From CAZENU01 sp965117035 (GTDB lineage Bacteria; Chloroflexota; Dehalococcoidia; Lucifugimonadales; CAZENU01), in contig OZ220748.1 in the NCBI GenBank assembly GCA_965117035.1, positions 3,720,001 to 3,784,000 of the forward strand: DNA of 64,000 bases, read 5' to 3'. This document shows positions 14,643 through 23,465 of this stretch, one piece after another. Under the pieces are notes generated by a model that was given only the letters and a program-made list of their open reading frames with translations, had not been told where the DNA came from and did not search any database. The translations under genes and the position numbers were made by a program. Each line of letters opens with the position of its first letter. Within the stretch, counting starts at the first letter, position 1.

Positions 14643-16994
14643 CTAGTGACGTCCGGGTCTCCACTCGATAACCTCCGTCTCCTCCGGCGTGGCCTCGATG
14701 CGGACGGGGAAGCGGTTGCCCCTGGCAAGCAGGAGGCCGTCACCACGCGGACACGAAAGCAGCCAACGCTGGAGGTCTTCGGGCAGGTCGAAGGCGTCGC
14801 CCACGGTGGATATGGCCGCCGCGTCCTGCTGGAGCAGGAGCTTGAAGGCGGCGTTCTGAAGCAGGGCGCGACCGGAGTGACCGGTGATGGCCCTCGACGA
14901 GTCCTCGGAGAGAAGGTCCTGGACGTCCTGGGTGATGAACTGCAACCCCAGCCGGTGCTTGCGGGCGCGCTTAGCCATCGAAACCATGAAAGCCGCGCCC
15001 TCGGGGTGCTGCATGATCGACCACACCTCGTCCACCACCAGCAGGCGGGGCTTGGGGTCCTGGGCGGCGGCGGCCCACACGGTCTCGGTGCAGACCATCG
15101 CTGCGGCGGGACGCAGTTCGGGTTCTAGGAGGCGCAGGTCGAAGACGGTGATGAGGGCTTCGTTGTTGAGGAGGTCGTCGCCCTCGTCCGATAGAAGATG
15201 GCGGAGGCTGCCGGTGGCGAAGGGCCTGAGCAGCCGTGCGAGGTCGGGATCTCCCGCCTCGCTCTCCTGCAGATACTTGTAGAAGTCGCGGAATCCGGTG
15301 CGCTCGCGCGGTTTCGAGTAGTAGCCCGCCAAGGCGTGGTCGAGGGAGGCACGTCGCTCCGCGCCGAGGCTCTCGCCCACCATCACCTCGATGAGGCGGC
15401 GCAGGCTGCCGATGCGCTGGAGCATCTCCTCGGAGTCGCCCTTGTCGATGACAAAGGGGTTCATGCCCTCGCCGGGAACCCCGGGGGAGAGCACGCGTCC
15501 GCCCGCTGCGCGGGCCATGTCGGCGTACTCGCCCTCGGGGTCGATGACGTAGGCGGTCACGCCCCGGCACAGGCCTCGAAGCATTCCGAGTTTGGTTGAG
15601 AAGCTCTTGCCTGAGCCGGAGCGTGCCAATACCGCCGTGTTCGCATTGAGATGGGTGCCGTCCCAGGGGTCGTAGACCACGGGGGAGCAGGCGCGCATGT
15701 CGATTCCGTAGAGCGTGCCGCTGCGGGTGTCCAGGTCCGGCGGCGAGAAGGGGAAGAGACGGGCCAGCGACGACGTGTCGAGGGTTCGCCACTCGGCCAC
15801 GGCGTTCAGGGCCAGCGGCAGGGTCGAAAGCAGCCCCTCACGCTGGCGGAAGGCCAGGTTGTCGAGCTTGCCGAGGGTGGCGCCGAAGTGGGCCTTCGCC
15901 CGCTGGGTCATCTCCTTCAGCGACGCCTCGTCCTTCGCGTGAAGGGTTACGGAAAGAGAGGAGTGGAAGAGGCGCTCCTTGCCCCGCTGCACCTCGTCCC
16001 TGAGCCGGGTCACGTCCTCCAGGGCGATCTCGGCCTCGGGCGACATGGTGCGGCCTTTCTTGAAGGAGAGGGACTGCGCCGACTCGAAGCGCACCTTCTG
16101 CCACTCCAGTGTTCTCGCCGCCTGCTCCGCAGGTATGGGGCCGATGTGGACGGACAGGTCCATCGGCGCTCCCGCCGACATGAGCCCTTGCAGGAAGCCG
16201 GGGGCTAGGGAGCGAGGCCAGCGGCCCAGGTGGAGGGAGCGCACGAGACGGTCTCCGATGCGCATGGCGCGGCGGCCCATCTCGATCTCGACGGGTGCGT
16301 CGCCGTCGAACTCACCGGGCGAGCCGCCGAGGGCGGACGACACGAGGAACATGCGAAGCTGCCGGCCTCGGAGGGGGTGGACGGACAGCCCCGCCCTCGC
16401 GAGCAACCCGCGCAGCTCGTCGATGCGGACGAACTCGCAGACGGCGTAGAAGCGCCTGTCGAGGATGCCGTCGCGAGTCTCAAGGTCGGTCAATAGACGC
16501 CGGAGGGACTCGGATGCCGTCTTCGTCTGCGGCGGCAGGTCGTCCGGCTGGGCCTCTTGCAGCTTCTCTCGGAGGTGTCCGAGGCGCGGCGGGTGCTGCC
16601 TGACGAGAAGCTGGATGGGGAAGTCGAGGGCGTTGAGCGCCCCGGCGAAGGCCCCCAGCTTCGGCTCGTCGATTTCGAGGCCCATCAGCTCGCAGACGCC
16701 CAGCTTCACGTTGTCCAGTCGCACAGGCCCGTCGTCATCCAGGTGCGACAGCATGAAGAACAGGGGCAGGTCCGGCGGGAGCTTGGGCGCGGGAGGCTCC
16801 GGTTCCGGTGGCGGGCCGTGTTCGTCCGGCGGCGTCCGTCTTATGCGCCCCGCAAGGCGCAGGAGGCGCTCCTTCATCGCGTGGAGCGGGAGAAAGGGAC
16901 TCCGCGCCTCGTCGACGGGTTGGTGGTCGGCCTCAGACGCGCGTTCCGGCGTCTCGGTTCTTCGTCTTGTGATTCGTTCAAGCAGCTTCTTCAA
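14643..16994 (-). CDS. VirB4-like conjugation ATPase
   Basis: 783 residues from a TTG start at 16994, supported by AAGGAAG about nine bases upstream. A basic, proline-rich N-terminus is followed by the CagE/TrbE/VirB4-type region. Walker A is LARSGSGKSFSTKLG near residue 459, followed by AYVIDPEGEYADMARAAGG, a VirB4 hallmark. Walker B is RLLVVDEVWSIM near 653, followed by FITQDVQDLLSE. It powers type IV secretion assembly and transfer at the inner face of the membrane. It lies between the pilin-like gene and the coupling ATPase. Confidence 0.9.
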   Translation of the reverse strand: MKKLLERITRRRTETPERASEADHQPVDEARSPFLPLHAMKERLLRLAGRIRRTPPDEHGPPPEPEPPAPKLPPDLPLFFMLSHLDDDGPVRLDNVKLGVCELMGLEIDEPKLGAFAGALNALDFPIQLLVRQHPPRLGHLREKLQEAQPDDLPPQTKTASESLRRLLTDLETRDGILDRRFYAVCEFVRIDELRGLLARAGLSVHPLRGRQLRMFLVSSALGGSPGEFDGDAPVEIEMGRRAMRIGDRLVRSLHLGRWPRSLAPGFLQGLMSAGAPMDLSVHIGPIPAEQAARTLEWQKVRFESAQSLSFKKGRTMSPEAEIALEDVTRLRDEVQRGKERLFHSSLSVTLHAKDEASLKEMTQRAKAHFGATLGKLDNLAFRQREGLLSTLPLALNAVAEWRTLDTSSLARLFPFSPPDLDTRSGTLYGIDMRACSPVVYDPWDGTHLNANTAVLARSGSGKSFSTKLGMLRGLCRGVTAYVIDPEGEYADMARAAGGRVLSPGVPGEGMNPFVIDKGDSEEMLQRIGSLRRLIEVMVGESLGAERRASLDHALAGYYSKPRERTGFRDFYKYLQESEAGDPDLARLLRPFATGSLRHLLSDEGDDLLNNEALITVFDLRLLEPELRPAAAMVCTETVWAAAAQDPKPRLLVVDEVWSIMQHPEGAAFMVSMAKRARKHRLGLQFITQDVQDLLSEDSSRAITGHSGRALLQNAAFKLLLQQDAAAISTVGDAFDLPEDLQRWLLSCPRGDGLLLARGNRFPVRIEATPEETEVIEWRPGRH

Positions 16995-17013
16995 CTTGGT
17001 GGCTTCCTTTTCT

Positions 17014-17349
17014 CTAGGGGGTTGGCAGGGACGGGATGACGCCGTGCCGGAGCAGGGTTGCGATGCCCTTTGCCGACAGCACGAGGACCAGGCCGACCAC
17101 CGCCAGGAAGACGGCGCTCTTGGCCCGGCCGCCGCCGCGCTCCTCGCTGCCCTCGGCCATCAGGACGAATCCGGCCCATGCGATGGCGAAGACGGCGAGA
17201 CCGGCGGCGGCGTAGGACATGGCGGTGAGGACGCGGTCGAAGGCTTCGAGCATCGCCCGCTCCTCGGCCGGGGCCGCGCCGGTCGTAACCAGCGCAACCC
17301 CGGCCATGAGGACTGCCGTCAGCGCCCGCTTCACCAGGGCCACTCCCAT
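17014..17349 (-). CDS. Pilin-like (VirB2-like) membrane protein
   Basis: 111 residues. An N-terminal signal-like segment (ALTAVLMAGVALVTTGAAPA) and two further hydrophobic helices (MSYAAAGLAVFAIAWAGFVL; SAVFLAVVGLVLVLSA) separated by a charged loop give the size and topology of VirB2/TrbC pilins. It overlaps the PrgI-fusion gene by 19 bases. It is one of two pilin-like genes in this cluster, the other being at 19086. Confidence 0.7.
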   Translation of the reverse strand: MGVALVKRALTAVLMAGVALVTTGAAPAEERAMLEAFDRVLTAMSYAAAGLAVFAIAWAGFVLMAEGSEERGGGRAKSAVFLAVVGLVLVLSAKGIATLLRHGVIPSLPTP

Positions 17350-19064
17350 CCGAGCAGCTCGAACCAGGCGCGGAGCCCGCCCGCGGGCGTCTGCTCGGCG
17401 GGCGGGTCCTCCGGCTCGGGCTCCGGCAGAACCAGGGTCTCGAAGAGGTCGTCGGACCCCACGTAGGAGGCAAAGTCGAGTCCTTCGTCCGTGCTTCCGG
17501 CGACGGGCTCGCGCTCCACCACCTCGGCCTTGACGTGCTCGGGGTGGACGACGGTGATGGTCACGTCCTTGTCGATAGTCCTGGCCGGCACGTGGGCATA
17601 GGCGTAGGCGGAGACGGTGTGTTCCGTCGTGGTGCCGTCGTCGTGGGTGACGGTGATGGTGTCGCTGTCGCTGTCGGAGTCGCTGGCTCCCGGCCGGTGG
17701 AGGCTCACCGTCTCGGTGATCTCCTCCGTCCGCTCCGGGTGGTGCGTGAGCACGGTCAGCGGCGGAATGGGGATGCTCAGCTCTGCCCCGATGCTCACGT
17801 AAACGGTGACTTCGTGGATCATCTGGCCGCTGGGGATGGCCAGCGGGAAGAGCATCTCGCCGTTGGGGACGAAGGCGACGTCGGCGCTCGTACCGAAATA
17901 GACGGCGCTGACAGCCCCCGTGATCTCAGTGACCTCGGCCTCGATGAGGGCCGTCTGGGTAACGCTCTCGTGCCCGGCCACCGTCTGGACCTCGACGGGG
18001 TGCTCGATGGACTCGACACACTCCGACTCGACGACGCCGTGGATCGCGCCCGGCACCCAGCTCAGGGACTTGAGCCTGACGGTGCAGAGCTCGCCCTCGA
18101 CCTCGGGGAGCGGGTACGGTATCCGGTCGTGGTCGAAGGTGAGCGCACCGGCCTGTCCCAGGGTGTCCTCCCACGAGACGGTGAAGGACGGGACGGGTCC
18201 GTGCAGCGGAAGGGAGTAGTCCTTGCTCTCTCCCTGGGCCAGGGTCGCCGCGCCCCAGAAGCGGAGGGAGCGGCCCTCGCTTCCCCCGAAAGCGCGGACG
18301 CGGATTTCCAGATCGGTTGCCGCCTTCAAGGTCACGGCGGCGCGGTCGCCGGAGACTGTGAGCCTCTCGACGAATATCCGCCGTCCCTCCACCGGCTCCT
18401 CGATCTCGAAGTCGATCTCGTCTCGCCACGGCTCGTGGCCGTCGGCGAGGACGACGGCCTGGGGCACGGCGGCGGCCATCGCCAACAGGACGGCGGCCAC
18501 GACAGCCATCCCGCCCCTGCCGGGTGTGCGGCTCCTGCTCTCTAGCGTCTCGGCCATGTGGCCCGGACGCTGCCCACGCTCGCCTCGCTTGCGCCGCTTG
18601 CCGAACCAGGTGTGGGGACGGAATGGCATCCGCCCGTCGCGGCGGTCGTTGCCCTTGCGGTTCTTCTTGCGCATCCTGCGGAGGATGCGCTTCGACCGCT
18701 TCGCCATCAGGCTCAGGGGACCGGGGCCGGACTTGACCGGCTGGACCGGCGCGGGCGGCTCGCTCCGCACCAGTTGGGAAACCGGCCCGGCGTAGACCCG
18801 CGCTCCCAACCGGTACTTCAAGAGGTCGGCGGCCACCAGCGGCAGCCGCCTCCCGCCTATCTTCCCCACCACCATCGCGATGCCGGCCAGGCCGAAGAGG
18901 ACGGCAATCGCCATCCTCACCTCGGACGGGCCGACCGGGGCGTAGCGGTATGCGCCGTAGGACAGGGCGCACACCGCCGTGATCGCCACGATCTGCGGGA
19001 AGGTGAACCACAGCAGCACCCTGTCCTCGGCCTGCACGTGGGTTGGAACCTCGTGTTCTCTCAT
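17331..19064 (-). CDS. PrgI/VirB3-like protein fused to a large exported domain
   Basis: 577 residues, ATG 19064 with AGGAAGGAGT upstream. Residues 1-110 match PrgI-family T4SS proteins: VPTHVQAEDRVLLWFTFPQI, two membrane helices and the LPLVAADLLKYRLGARVY segment. A basic linker (RRMRKKNRKGNDRRDG) follows, then another hydrophobic helix near 185-205 (GMAVVAAVLLAMAAAVPQAV) and about 370 residues of beta-rich sequence with a DSDSDSDT run. PrgI proteins are usually near 100-130 residues, so this is a fusion or an expanded form. The outer domain may contact recipients. An internal start at the second helix was considered, but no ribosome-binding site is seen. Confidence 0.7.
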   Translation of the reverse strand: MREHEVPTHVQAEDRVLLWFTFPQIVAITAVCALSYGAYRYAPVGPSEVRMAIAVLFGLAGIAMVVGKIGGRRLPLVAADLLKYRLGARVYAGPVSQLVRSEPPAPVQPVKSGPGPLSLMAKRSKRILRRMRKKNRKGNDRRDGRMPFRPHTWFGKRRKRGERGQRPGHMAETLESRSRTPGRGGMAVVAAVLLAMAAAVPQAVVLADGHEPWRDEIDFEIEEPVEGRRIFVERLTVSGDRAAVTLKAATDLEIRVRAFGGSEGRSLRFWGAATLAQGESKDYSLPLHGPVPSFTVSWEDTLGQAGALTFDHDRIPYPLPEVEGELCTVRLKSLSWVPGAIHGVVESECVESIEHPVEVQTVAGHESVTQTALIEAEVTEITGAVSAVYFGTSADVAFVPNGEMLFPLAIPSGQMIHEVTVYVSIGAELSIPIPPLTVLTHHPERTEEITETVSLHRPGASDSDSDSDTITVTHDDGTTTEHTVSAYAYAHVPARTIDKDVTITVVHPEHVKAEVVEREPVAGSTDEGLDFASYVGSDDLFETLVLPEPEPEDPPAEQTPAGGLRAWFELLGWEWPW

Positions 19065-19085
19065 GGGTCTTGACTCCTTCCTCGT

Positions 19086-19385
19086 CTATCCGCCGCCCTG
19101 AGTGGTCTCAGGCGTGGGCGTGGCCGGGTTGGGGACGTTGGGGTCAACCGGGGAACCGACGACGGCGTTCATCACCAGCTCCACGACGCCGTAGGCGACC
19201 AGGGCGAGGACGACGCCCGCGAGGGCGGTCATCATGGCGCTCTTGCCGCGCTCCATCTGGTGGGGCGCTCCGCTGGCGGTGAGGTACAGGTACGCGCCGT
19301 AGATGAAGAATCCGACGCCCACCGCACCCACGATCCCCAGGCCGATGCCCACCAGGTTCGAAATCGTCTGTGTAAGGTCTTCCAT
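19086..19385 (-). CDS. T4SS pilin-like protein
   Basis: 99 residues, ATG 19385 with AGAGGAA upstream. Two hydrophobic helices (LVGIGLGIVGAVGVGFFIYGAYL cut by a short charged loop; ALAGVVLALVAYGVVELVM) and a loop with GAPHQMERGKSAM match the T4SS_pilin layout. The proline/threonine-rich C-terminus is probably exposed. It lies directly upstream of the PrgI fusion. Confidence 0.75.
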   Translation of the reverse strand: MEDLTQTISNLVGIGLGIVGAVGVGFFIYGAYLYLTASGAPHQMERGKSAMMTALAGVVLALVAYGVVELVMNAVVGSPVDPNVPNPATPTPETTQGGG

Positions 19386-19556
19386 TTCCTCTTTTCTCCT
19401 CTCAGATGCCGGGCCGTCCTTCGACTCCCGGCTTTCAGTTCCTTGTCTTCTTGCCTCGGTGACTGCGCTCTAGCTGCACATCGCTTGGCCTCCGTCGTCG
19501 TATTGGCCGGGCGCGGTCGTACCCGGCGCCCGTTCGTCGTTGTCTGGGTGTCGCGG

Positions 19557-20531
19557 CTACTCGCCACTGCTCCGGGGCGCTCCGCCGCCGTTTCCTGCGG
19601 AGGGCGTCGCCATCGAGGCCGCCGAGCTGAGGCCGGAGGTCGCCGCCGAAAGCCCGGCGCTGGCAGCCATCGCCCCCACCGCCGCGCCTCCCGGCCCTCC
19701 TGCGGCCCCGCCCGCCACCATTCCGAGGACCCTCGCCGAGCGCACCATCGAGGCGGGCAGGTTCATGCCGAAATAGAGCATCGAGAGCCAGCTATCGAAG
19801 GTCCCGGCATTGCCGAGCAGGGACGGCACCCTGGTCGCCATGTAGACGAAGGCCAGGGACAACAGGAGCTTCCAGATGAGGTCCTGCACCGGCTCGAAGG
19901 CGGCGATGGCGGCGACCTCGTTGAGGAACCCGAACCCCAGGGCCAGGGCGATGAGCTGGATGGCCTGCTGGAAGGTGGTCGTCATGAAGAGGCGCAGCCA
20001 GTGGCGGCCCCAGCCCGCCGTGTGCGGAAGAATCCACAGCCCCAGCGCGATGGGGGCCAGGGCGAGCAGGATGTCGATGAGGGCAAGCCTCAAGACCATC
20101 TGCACGATGACGTAGAGGACGAAGAAGCCGTAGACGAGATAGAGGACGGCAAGGAGCAGGGCCATGCCCACGCTTCCGGCCTGAACCGCCGTCAGAAGGG
20201 TGCGGAGGGTGGCGCGGAGCATGTCGCCGGCGGTAACGCCGAGGGACGCCGCGACGAAGCCGGACACGGCGTCGGCCACGTCGAGGACGAGGGCGCACCA
20301 CCAGAGGGAGGACGCGGCGGCGACGAGGCCAAGCACGAGCCGGGGGACCATCTCCCGCCATCCCGCCTGCTGGCGGCCCAGGTGCTCGCCGACGATGAAG
20401 TTCAACCCCATCCAGCCGAGGATGACGATCAGCGCGCCCGACGTGATGGCCCAGACGACCATCCACGCCTGGCGCACCAGCTCGTGGCCGTAGGTGAGGC
20501 TCTCGGGGGTTCCGGTGAGGATGTCCGCCAT
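19557..20531 (-). CDS. VirB6/TrbL-like polytopic membrane protein
   Basis: 324 residues from ATG 20531, which shares one base with the upstream stop (TGATG). There are at least six hydrophobic segments (e.g. GALIVILGWMGLNFIVGEH, GLVAAASSLWWCALVLDVAD, ALLLAVLYLVYGFFVLYVIV), a conserved-looking LALAPIALGLWILPHT segment, and a Gly/Ala/Ser-rich tail. This is the profile of VirB6-type channel proteins of type IV secretion. The 170-bp gap after it holds a GC-rich hairpin near 19506-19530 but no ORF. Confidence 0.75.
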   Translation of the reverse strand: MADILTGTPESLTYGHELVRQAWMVVWAITSGALIVILGWMGLNFIVGEHLGRQQAGWREMVPRLVLGLVAAASSLWWCALVLDVADAVSGFVAASLGVTAGDMLRATLRTLLTAVQAGSVGMALLLAVLYLVYGFFVLYVIVQMVLRLALIDILLALAPIALGLWILPHTAGWGRHWLRLFMTTTFQQAIQLIALALGFGFLNEVAAIAAFEPVQDLIWKLLLSLAFVYMATRVPSLLGNAGTFDSWLSMLYFGMNLPASMVRSARVLGMVAGGAAGGPGGAAVGAMAASAGLSAATSGLSSAASMATPSAGNGGGAPRSSGE

Positions 20532-21148
20532 CAGCGGGAGCCCCCGCAGTTGGCGGCGCTCTCGCCCGACGCCCGCTCGACGACGCCGCAGAGGGTGCCG
20601 TGGGCGCCCTCGATGATCCATCCGGCGAAGGCCTTGGCCCAGCGAGCGGGGCTGAGGGCTGCGAGTATCTTGTCCCAGATGCGGCCCGGCTCGTGGATGG
20701 GGATGATGCCGAAGAAGGCTCCCGACTCGCCGTCCTGGGCGACGGCGATCATGACCAGCAGGTAGGCCCGGTCCTTGTCGAGGTCGGGCTGCTCGTCGAG
20801 GGCCGGGTACTCGAAGCTGTACTCCCAGCCGTCGCTGCGCCTCTTCTCGCCGCCCTGTACCCGGTACATGTCGGTCAGCCAGTCGCCGGTGTCGCCGTCC
20901 CGGATGCCGTAGTAGAGGGTCTTTATCTGACGGTCGTAGAGGGGGCGGGCGACGAACTCGCCGCCGCCCTTGCGCTCAACGAACTCCCGGTCGACGTTGA
21001 CCAGGGTGAGCTCGTCAGCGGGTGGAGATTGGGCCAGGGCGGTCCCGGAGGACGGGATCGCCAGGAGCGCCGCCAATAGCAGCGCGGTTGCCAGCGGAAA
21101 CAGCTTCCTTGCCGACCGGAGTTTCGATTTCAGCGCCAACTCGTTCAC
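20531..21148 (-). CDS. Exported protein of the conjugation operon
   Basis: 205 residues. An N-terminal signal peptide is clear (KLFPLATALLLAALLAIPSS, ending ALAQSPP). The rest is soluble, with no family I recognise: DRQIKTLYYGIRDGDTGDW and EYPALDEQPDLDKDRAYLLV. The GTG at 21148 overlaps an AGAGAGG ribosome-binding site, so a TTG at 21139 may be the true start. It is the first gene of the minus-strand conjugation operon and is coupled to the VirB6-like gene. It may take the place of VirB8 or a surface component; unproven. Confidence 0.65.
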   Translation of the reverse strand: MNELALKSKLRSARKLFPLATALLLAALLAIPSSGTALAQSPPADELTLVNVDREFVERKGGGEFVARPLYDRQIKTLYYGIRDGDTGDWLTDMYRVQGGEKRRSDGWEYSFEYPALDEQPDLDKDRAYLLVMIAVAQDGESGAFFGIIPIHEPGRIWDKILAALSPARWAKAFAGWIIEGAHGTLCGVVERASGESAANCGGSR

Positions 21149-21598
21149 CTCTCTGCGAATTGCCGCGCCTCGTTTGGGTCGCGGCCATCGCCAGAGAGTC
21201 TGAACAGGCGAAATCCGGTGGGAAACTGCCTGAAAGGTACATCAAATGATGCACCTCATAAGGGTATTGGCATCCGGCCTCGTTGGTGCTGTCATTGGGG
21301 TGTACACGAAATCGGGTTTTGTCGGTGAGCAACCAGCCGGGTCGAGGGCAAGCTAAATCGGGGCAAAAACGCCCCCTACAGGACGTGGAGAGTGAACACT
21401 TGGAGTTAAGTCCCGGTTCCGGTCAAGAGGACGGAAACTCCGTCGATGTGGGGGTGCGTGACGGGCCGAATTCCTGCCCTCCAACCGGAGAAAGGTGTTG
21501 CAAAAGGCGGCTGATGTGCGGGTGCGTGACGCCCGCATGAAACGGACGGCAACTTCGGGCCAAAGCTGAGGCGAGTTTTCGAGAAGGAGGAAATTGCC
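21149..21598. promoter_or_regulatory. Divergent control region with 19-bp direct repeats
   Basis: 450 bases between the start of the minus-strand conjugation operon and the plus-strand gene string, with no convincing ORF. Two 19-bp direct repeats, GATGTG(G/C)GGGTGCGTGACG, lie at 21445-21463 and 21513-21531, 68 bases apart, with one mismatch. They are candidate binding sites for an element regulator. A clear AAGGAGG precedes the plus-strand gene. Confidence 0.5.
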
Positions 21599-22429
21599 AT
21601 GAAAACCACGGAACACGGCATCGAGAACAGTAGAGACGTGGAGAACATGCACCACATGAGGCTCATGGCGCTGCTGCAAGAGCTGGTGCGGGAGAAGGGC
21701 TACAAGGGCGCGGCCAGGGTGCTGGAGATCGACCCGCAGACGGTGACGGACAGCGCCAAGACGGGGAGGCTGTCACGCCGGGTGCGGGACTCGCTGGAAC
21801 GGGCGTTGCAGGAGGGAGTCGGGTCTGCGGCGGAGCGGCAGCGCAGGCGCAACGAGGAGCTGGAAGGCCGCATCGGGGCGCTGGAGCAGGGACACGAAGA
21901 GCTGGGCAAGGAGGTGCGCAGGCGTCTGTCGTCCATCGAGGGCGAGGTGGCGTCCCTGCGTCGGGACGGACCCAGTGGGACCGGGGCCGGTCAGGCCGGC
22001 GCCGGTCCCTCCCCGTCGGAAGAGGCCCAGTCCGGTTCCGAAAAGCGGAGCGCCGGTCGGAAGCCTCCGTCGAAGCCGTCGATGCGGCGGGAGTACCCCG
22101 ACCTGGTGACGCGGGAGGCTGCCGATGACGACGAGGAGATATTCGGCGACGCCCACCCCCTGGTCGTCGAGTGGCGGGAGCTGAAGGACTCGCATCCCAT
22201 CGAGGGCGACGGGCTCGCGTGGCTCACGACCCAGGAGCGTCTCTTGACCCTGGAACTGGAGCTGCTCGAAGACCACGGGATGACGCTTCCCCCGGAGAAA
22301 CAACCCCTCCGTGGCCTCGACCGGAGCGGGCAGATCACCTGGCGCAGGTCAGCTCTCTCCGACACGCGGAGAGAGCGTGAGAAGGCCGAGTTGCTGAACA
22401 AGGTCACGTTCGGGCTCTGGCGCAAGTGA
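21599..22429 (+). CDS. Putative DNA-binding coiled-coil protein
   Basis: 276 residues, ATG 21599 behind AAGGAGG. The N-terminal 70 residues resemble an HTH (MALLQELVREKGYKGAARVL, DPQTVTDSAKTGRLSRRVRD). A predicted coiled coil follows (ELEGRIGALEQGHEELGKEV), then a Pro/Ser-rich linker and a C-terminal helical region rich in Glu and Leu. I do not recognise the family. It is the first gene of the plus-strand string and is a candidate master regulator acting on the divergent control region. Confidence 0.6.
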   Translation: MKTTEHGIENSRDVENMHHMRLMALLQELVREKGYKGAARVLEIDPQTVTDSAKTGRLSRRVRDSLERALQEGVGSAAERQRRRNEELEGRIGALEQGHEELGKEVRRRLSSIEGEVASLRRDGPSGTGAGQAGAGPSPSEEAQSGSEKRSAGRKPPSKPSMRREYPDLVTREAADDDEEIFGDAHPLVVEWRELKDSHPIEGDGLAWLTTQERLLTLELELLEDHGMTLPPEKQPLRGLDRSGQITWRRSALSDTRREREKAELLNKVTFGLWRK

Positions 22430-22650
22430 ACGGGTCAAACAAGCGCCGGGGTTATCCGGTGAACTTTCGTTGAAGTTTTCTGTAACCAGACTGAACGATT
22501 TGGGCGGTTGGGTTGCAAAAGACTTCACAGCGGGTTTGCGGCGCGGTAATAATGGTCGTGCTGTTGGTTTTTCCAGGTTTCCGACCTTAGAAATCTGGGT
22601 GCGTGATCCCTGTTGCACGGGCTTTGCCCAAGAGGGAATGCTGGCACTGC

Positions 22651-22760
22651 GGAGTTTGACGTTGGTCCTTCGCAACCAGCGTGGGCCGAATCGACGAAGT
22701 TGACCCAGGTCCTTCGTCCTCGGTCCTGTCCGGTGGGTTGGAGTTTGACGTTGGTCCTTC
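22651..22760. repeat. Three direct repeats spaced 44-45 bp
   Basis: The gap 22430-23067 (about 640 bases) has no convincing ORF. It contains an exact 21-bp repeat (GGAGTTTGACGTTGGTCCTT plus C) at 22651-22671 and 22740-22760. A degenerate copy (GAAGTTGACCCAGGTCCTTC) lies between them at 22696-22716. Steps are 45 and 44 bases. A weaker fourth copy may begin near 22788. This could be an origin (transfer or replication) or an operator array. Confidence 0.6.
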
Positions 22761-23067
22761 TCCCGCAGGACACCTGTCTCGCCGTCTGAGGTTGATCGCC
22801 TCGGTCGTCGGACACCCGGGACGGAGCGCATGTTGCGTTTTGTCCTCTGCAAGCTGGTCGGAGTGCGTCTTGCGCCCCGACCGGCTCGACATGTCTGCGG
22901 CATGGCTGTCACACGGACGGGCCGCAGCTTCGACACGCGCCGGTCTGCGGTGAATAGCAGGCTGGCCGCTTCACGTCTCGCAGCTTTTCCCCTGGACGAT
23001 TTGCGCCCTGGGCGAGCTGCGTCTTCGGCACGGAGTCAGAGTCCCAAGTCACAAGGAGGTATTGCGC

Positions 23068-23460
23068 ATGGAAGTTCAGGCAGGTCGGATTCCGAAGAGC
23101 AAGAGGCAGGTCATCGGCGACCGCGTGGTCGTCAACCCCCGCACCCGCGTCAGCGTTATGCGCGACGTGGACGGCAACGTCATCGACACGGTGCGGCTGT
23201 CCATGGAGGTCTGCGGCTGCGGGTACTCCTACGCACGTCCTGGGGTGGGCTACGCCGGGCCGCACGGCTGGTACTGCAAGCGGTGCGGGCAGTTGCACAC
23301 GGTCGACAGGGTGAAGGCCAGGGGCGCCGGCAAGGACCTGCCCCACCTGAAGCCCGACCCCGCGCTGGCGAGGGAGTTCGACAAGAGGGCCGCCGGGGTG
23401 TCGTACGACTGGTCGACCCCTGACGACTTGCGGGCTGACATAGACAACGAAGGGAGGTAA
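23068..23460 (+). CDS. Small zinc-finger-like protein
   Basis: 130 residues from ATG 23068 with AGGAGG eight bases upstream; an in-frame TTG six bases earlier is less likely. Cysteine pairs CGCGYSY and WYCKRCGQL suggest a zinc ribbon around residues 50-75. The N-terminus KRQVIGDRVVVNPRTRVSVM is basic. No family recognised. It begins the block of small accessory genes ahead of the primase. Confidence 0.6.
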   Translation: MEVQAGRIPKSKRQVIGDRVVVNPRTRVSVMRDVDGNVIDTVRLSMEVCGCGYSYARPGVGYAGPHGWYCKRCGQLHTVDRVKARGAGKDLPHLKPDPALAREFDKRAAGVSYDWSTPDDLRADIDNEGR

Positions 23461-23465
23461 CGCAC

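Noticed and set aside
22651..22760. CRISPR array
   Set aside because: Only three copies, one degenerate; a 44-45 bp period with 21-bp repeats is too short, and no cas1/cas2 is present. The Cas4-like nuclease at 27767 is better explained by the annealase pairing.
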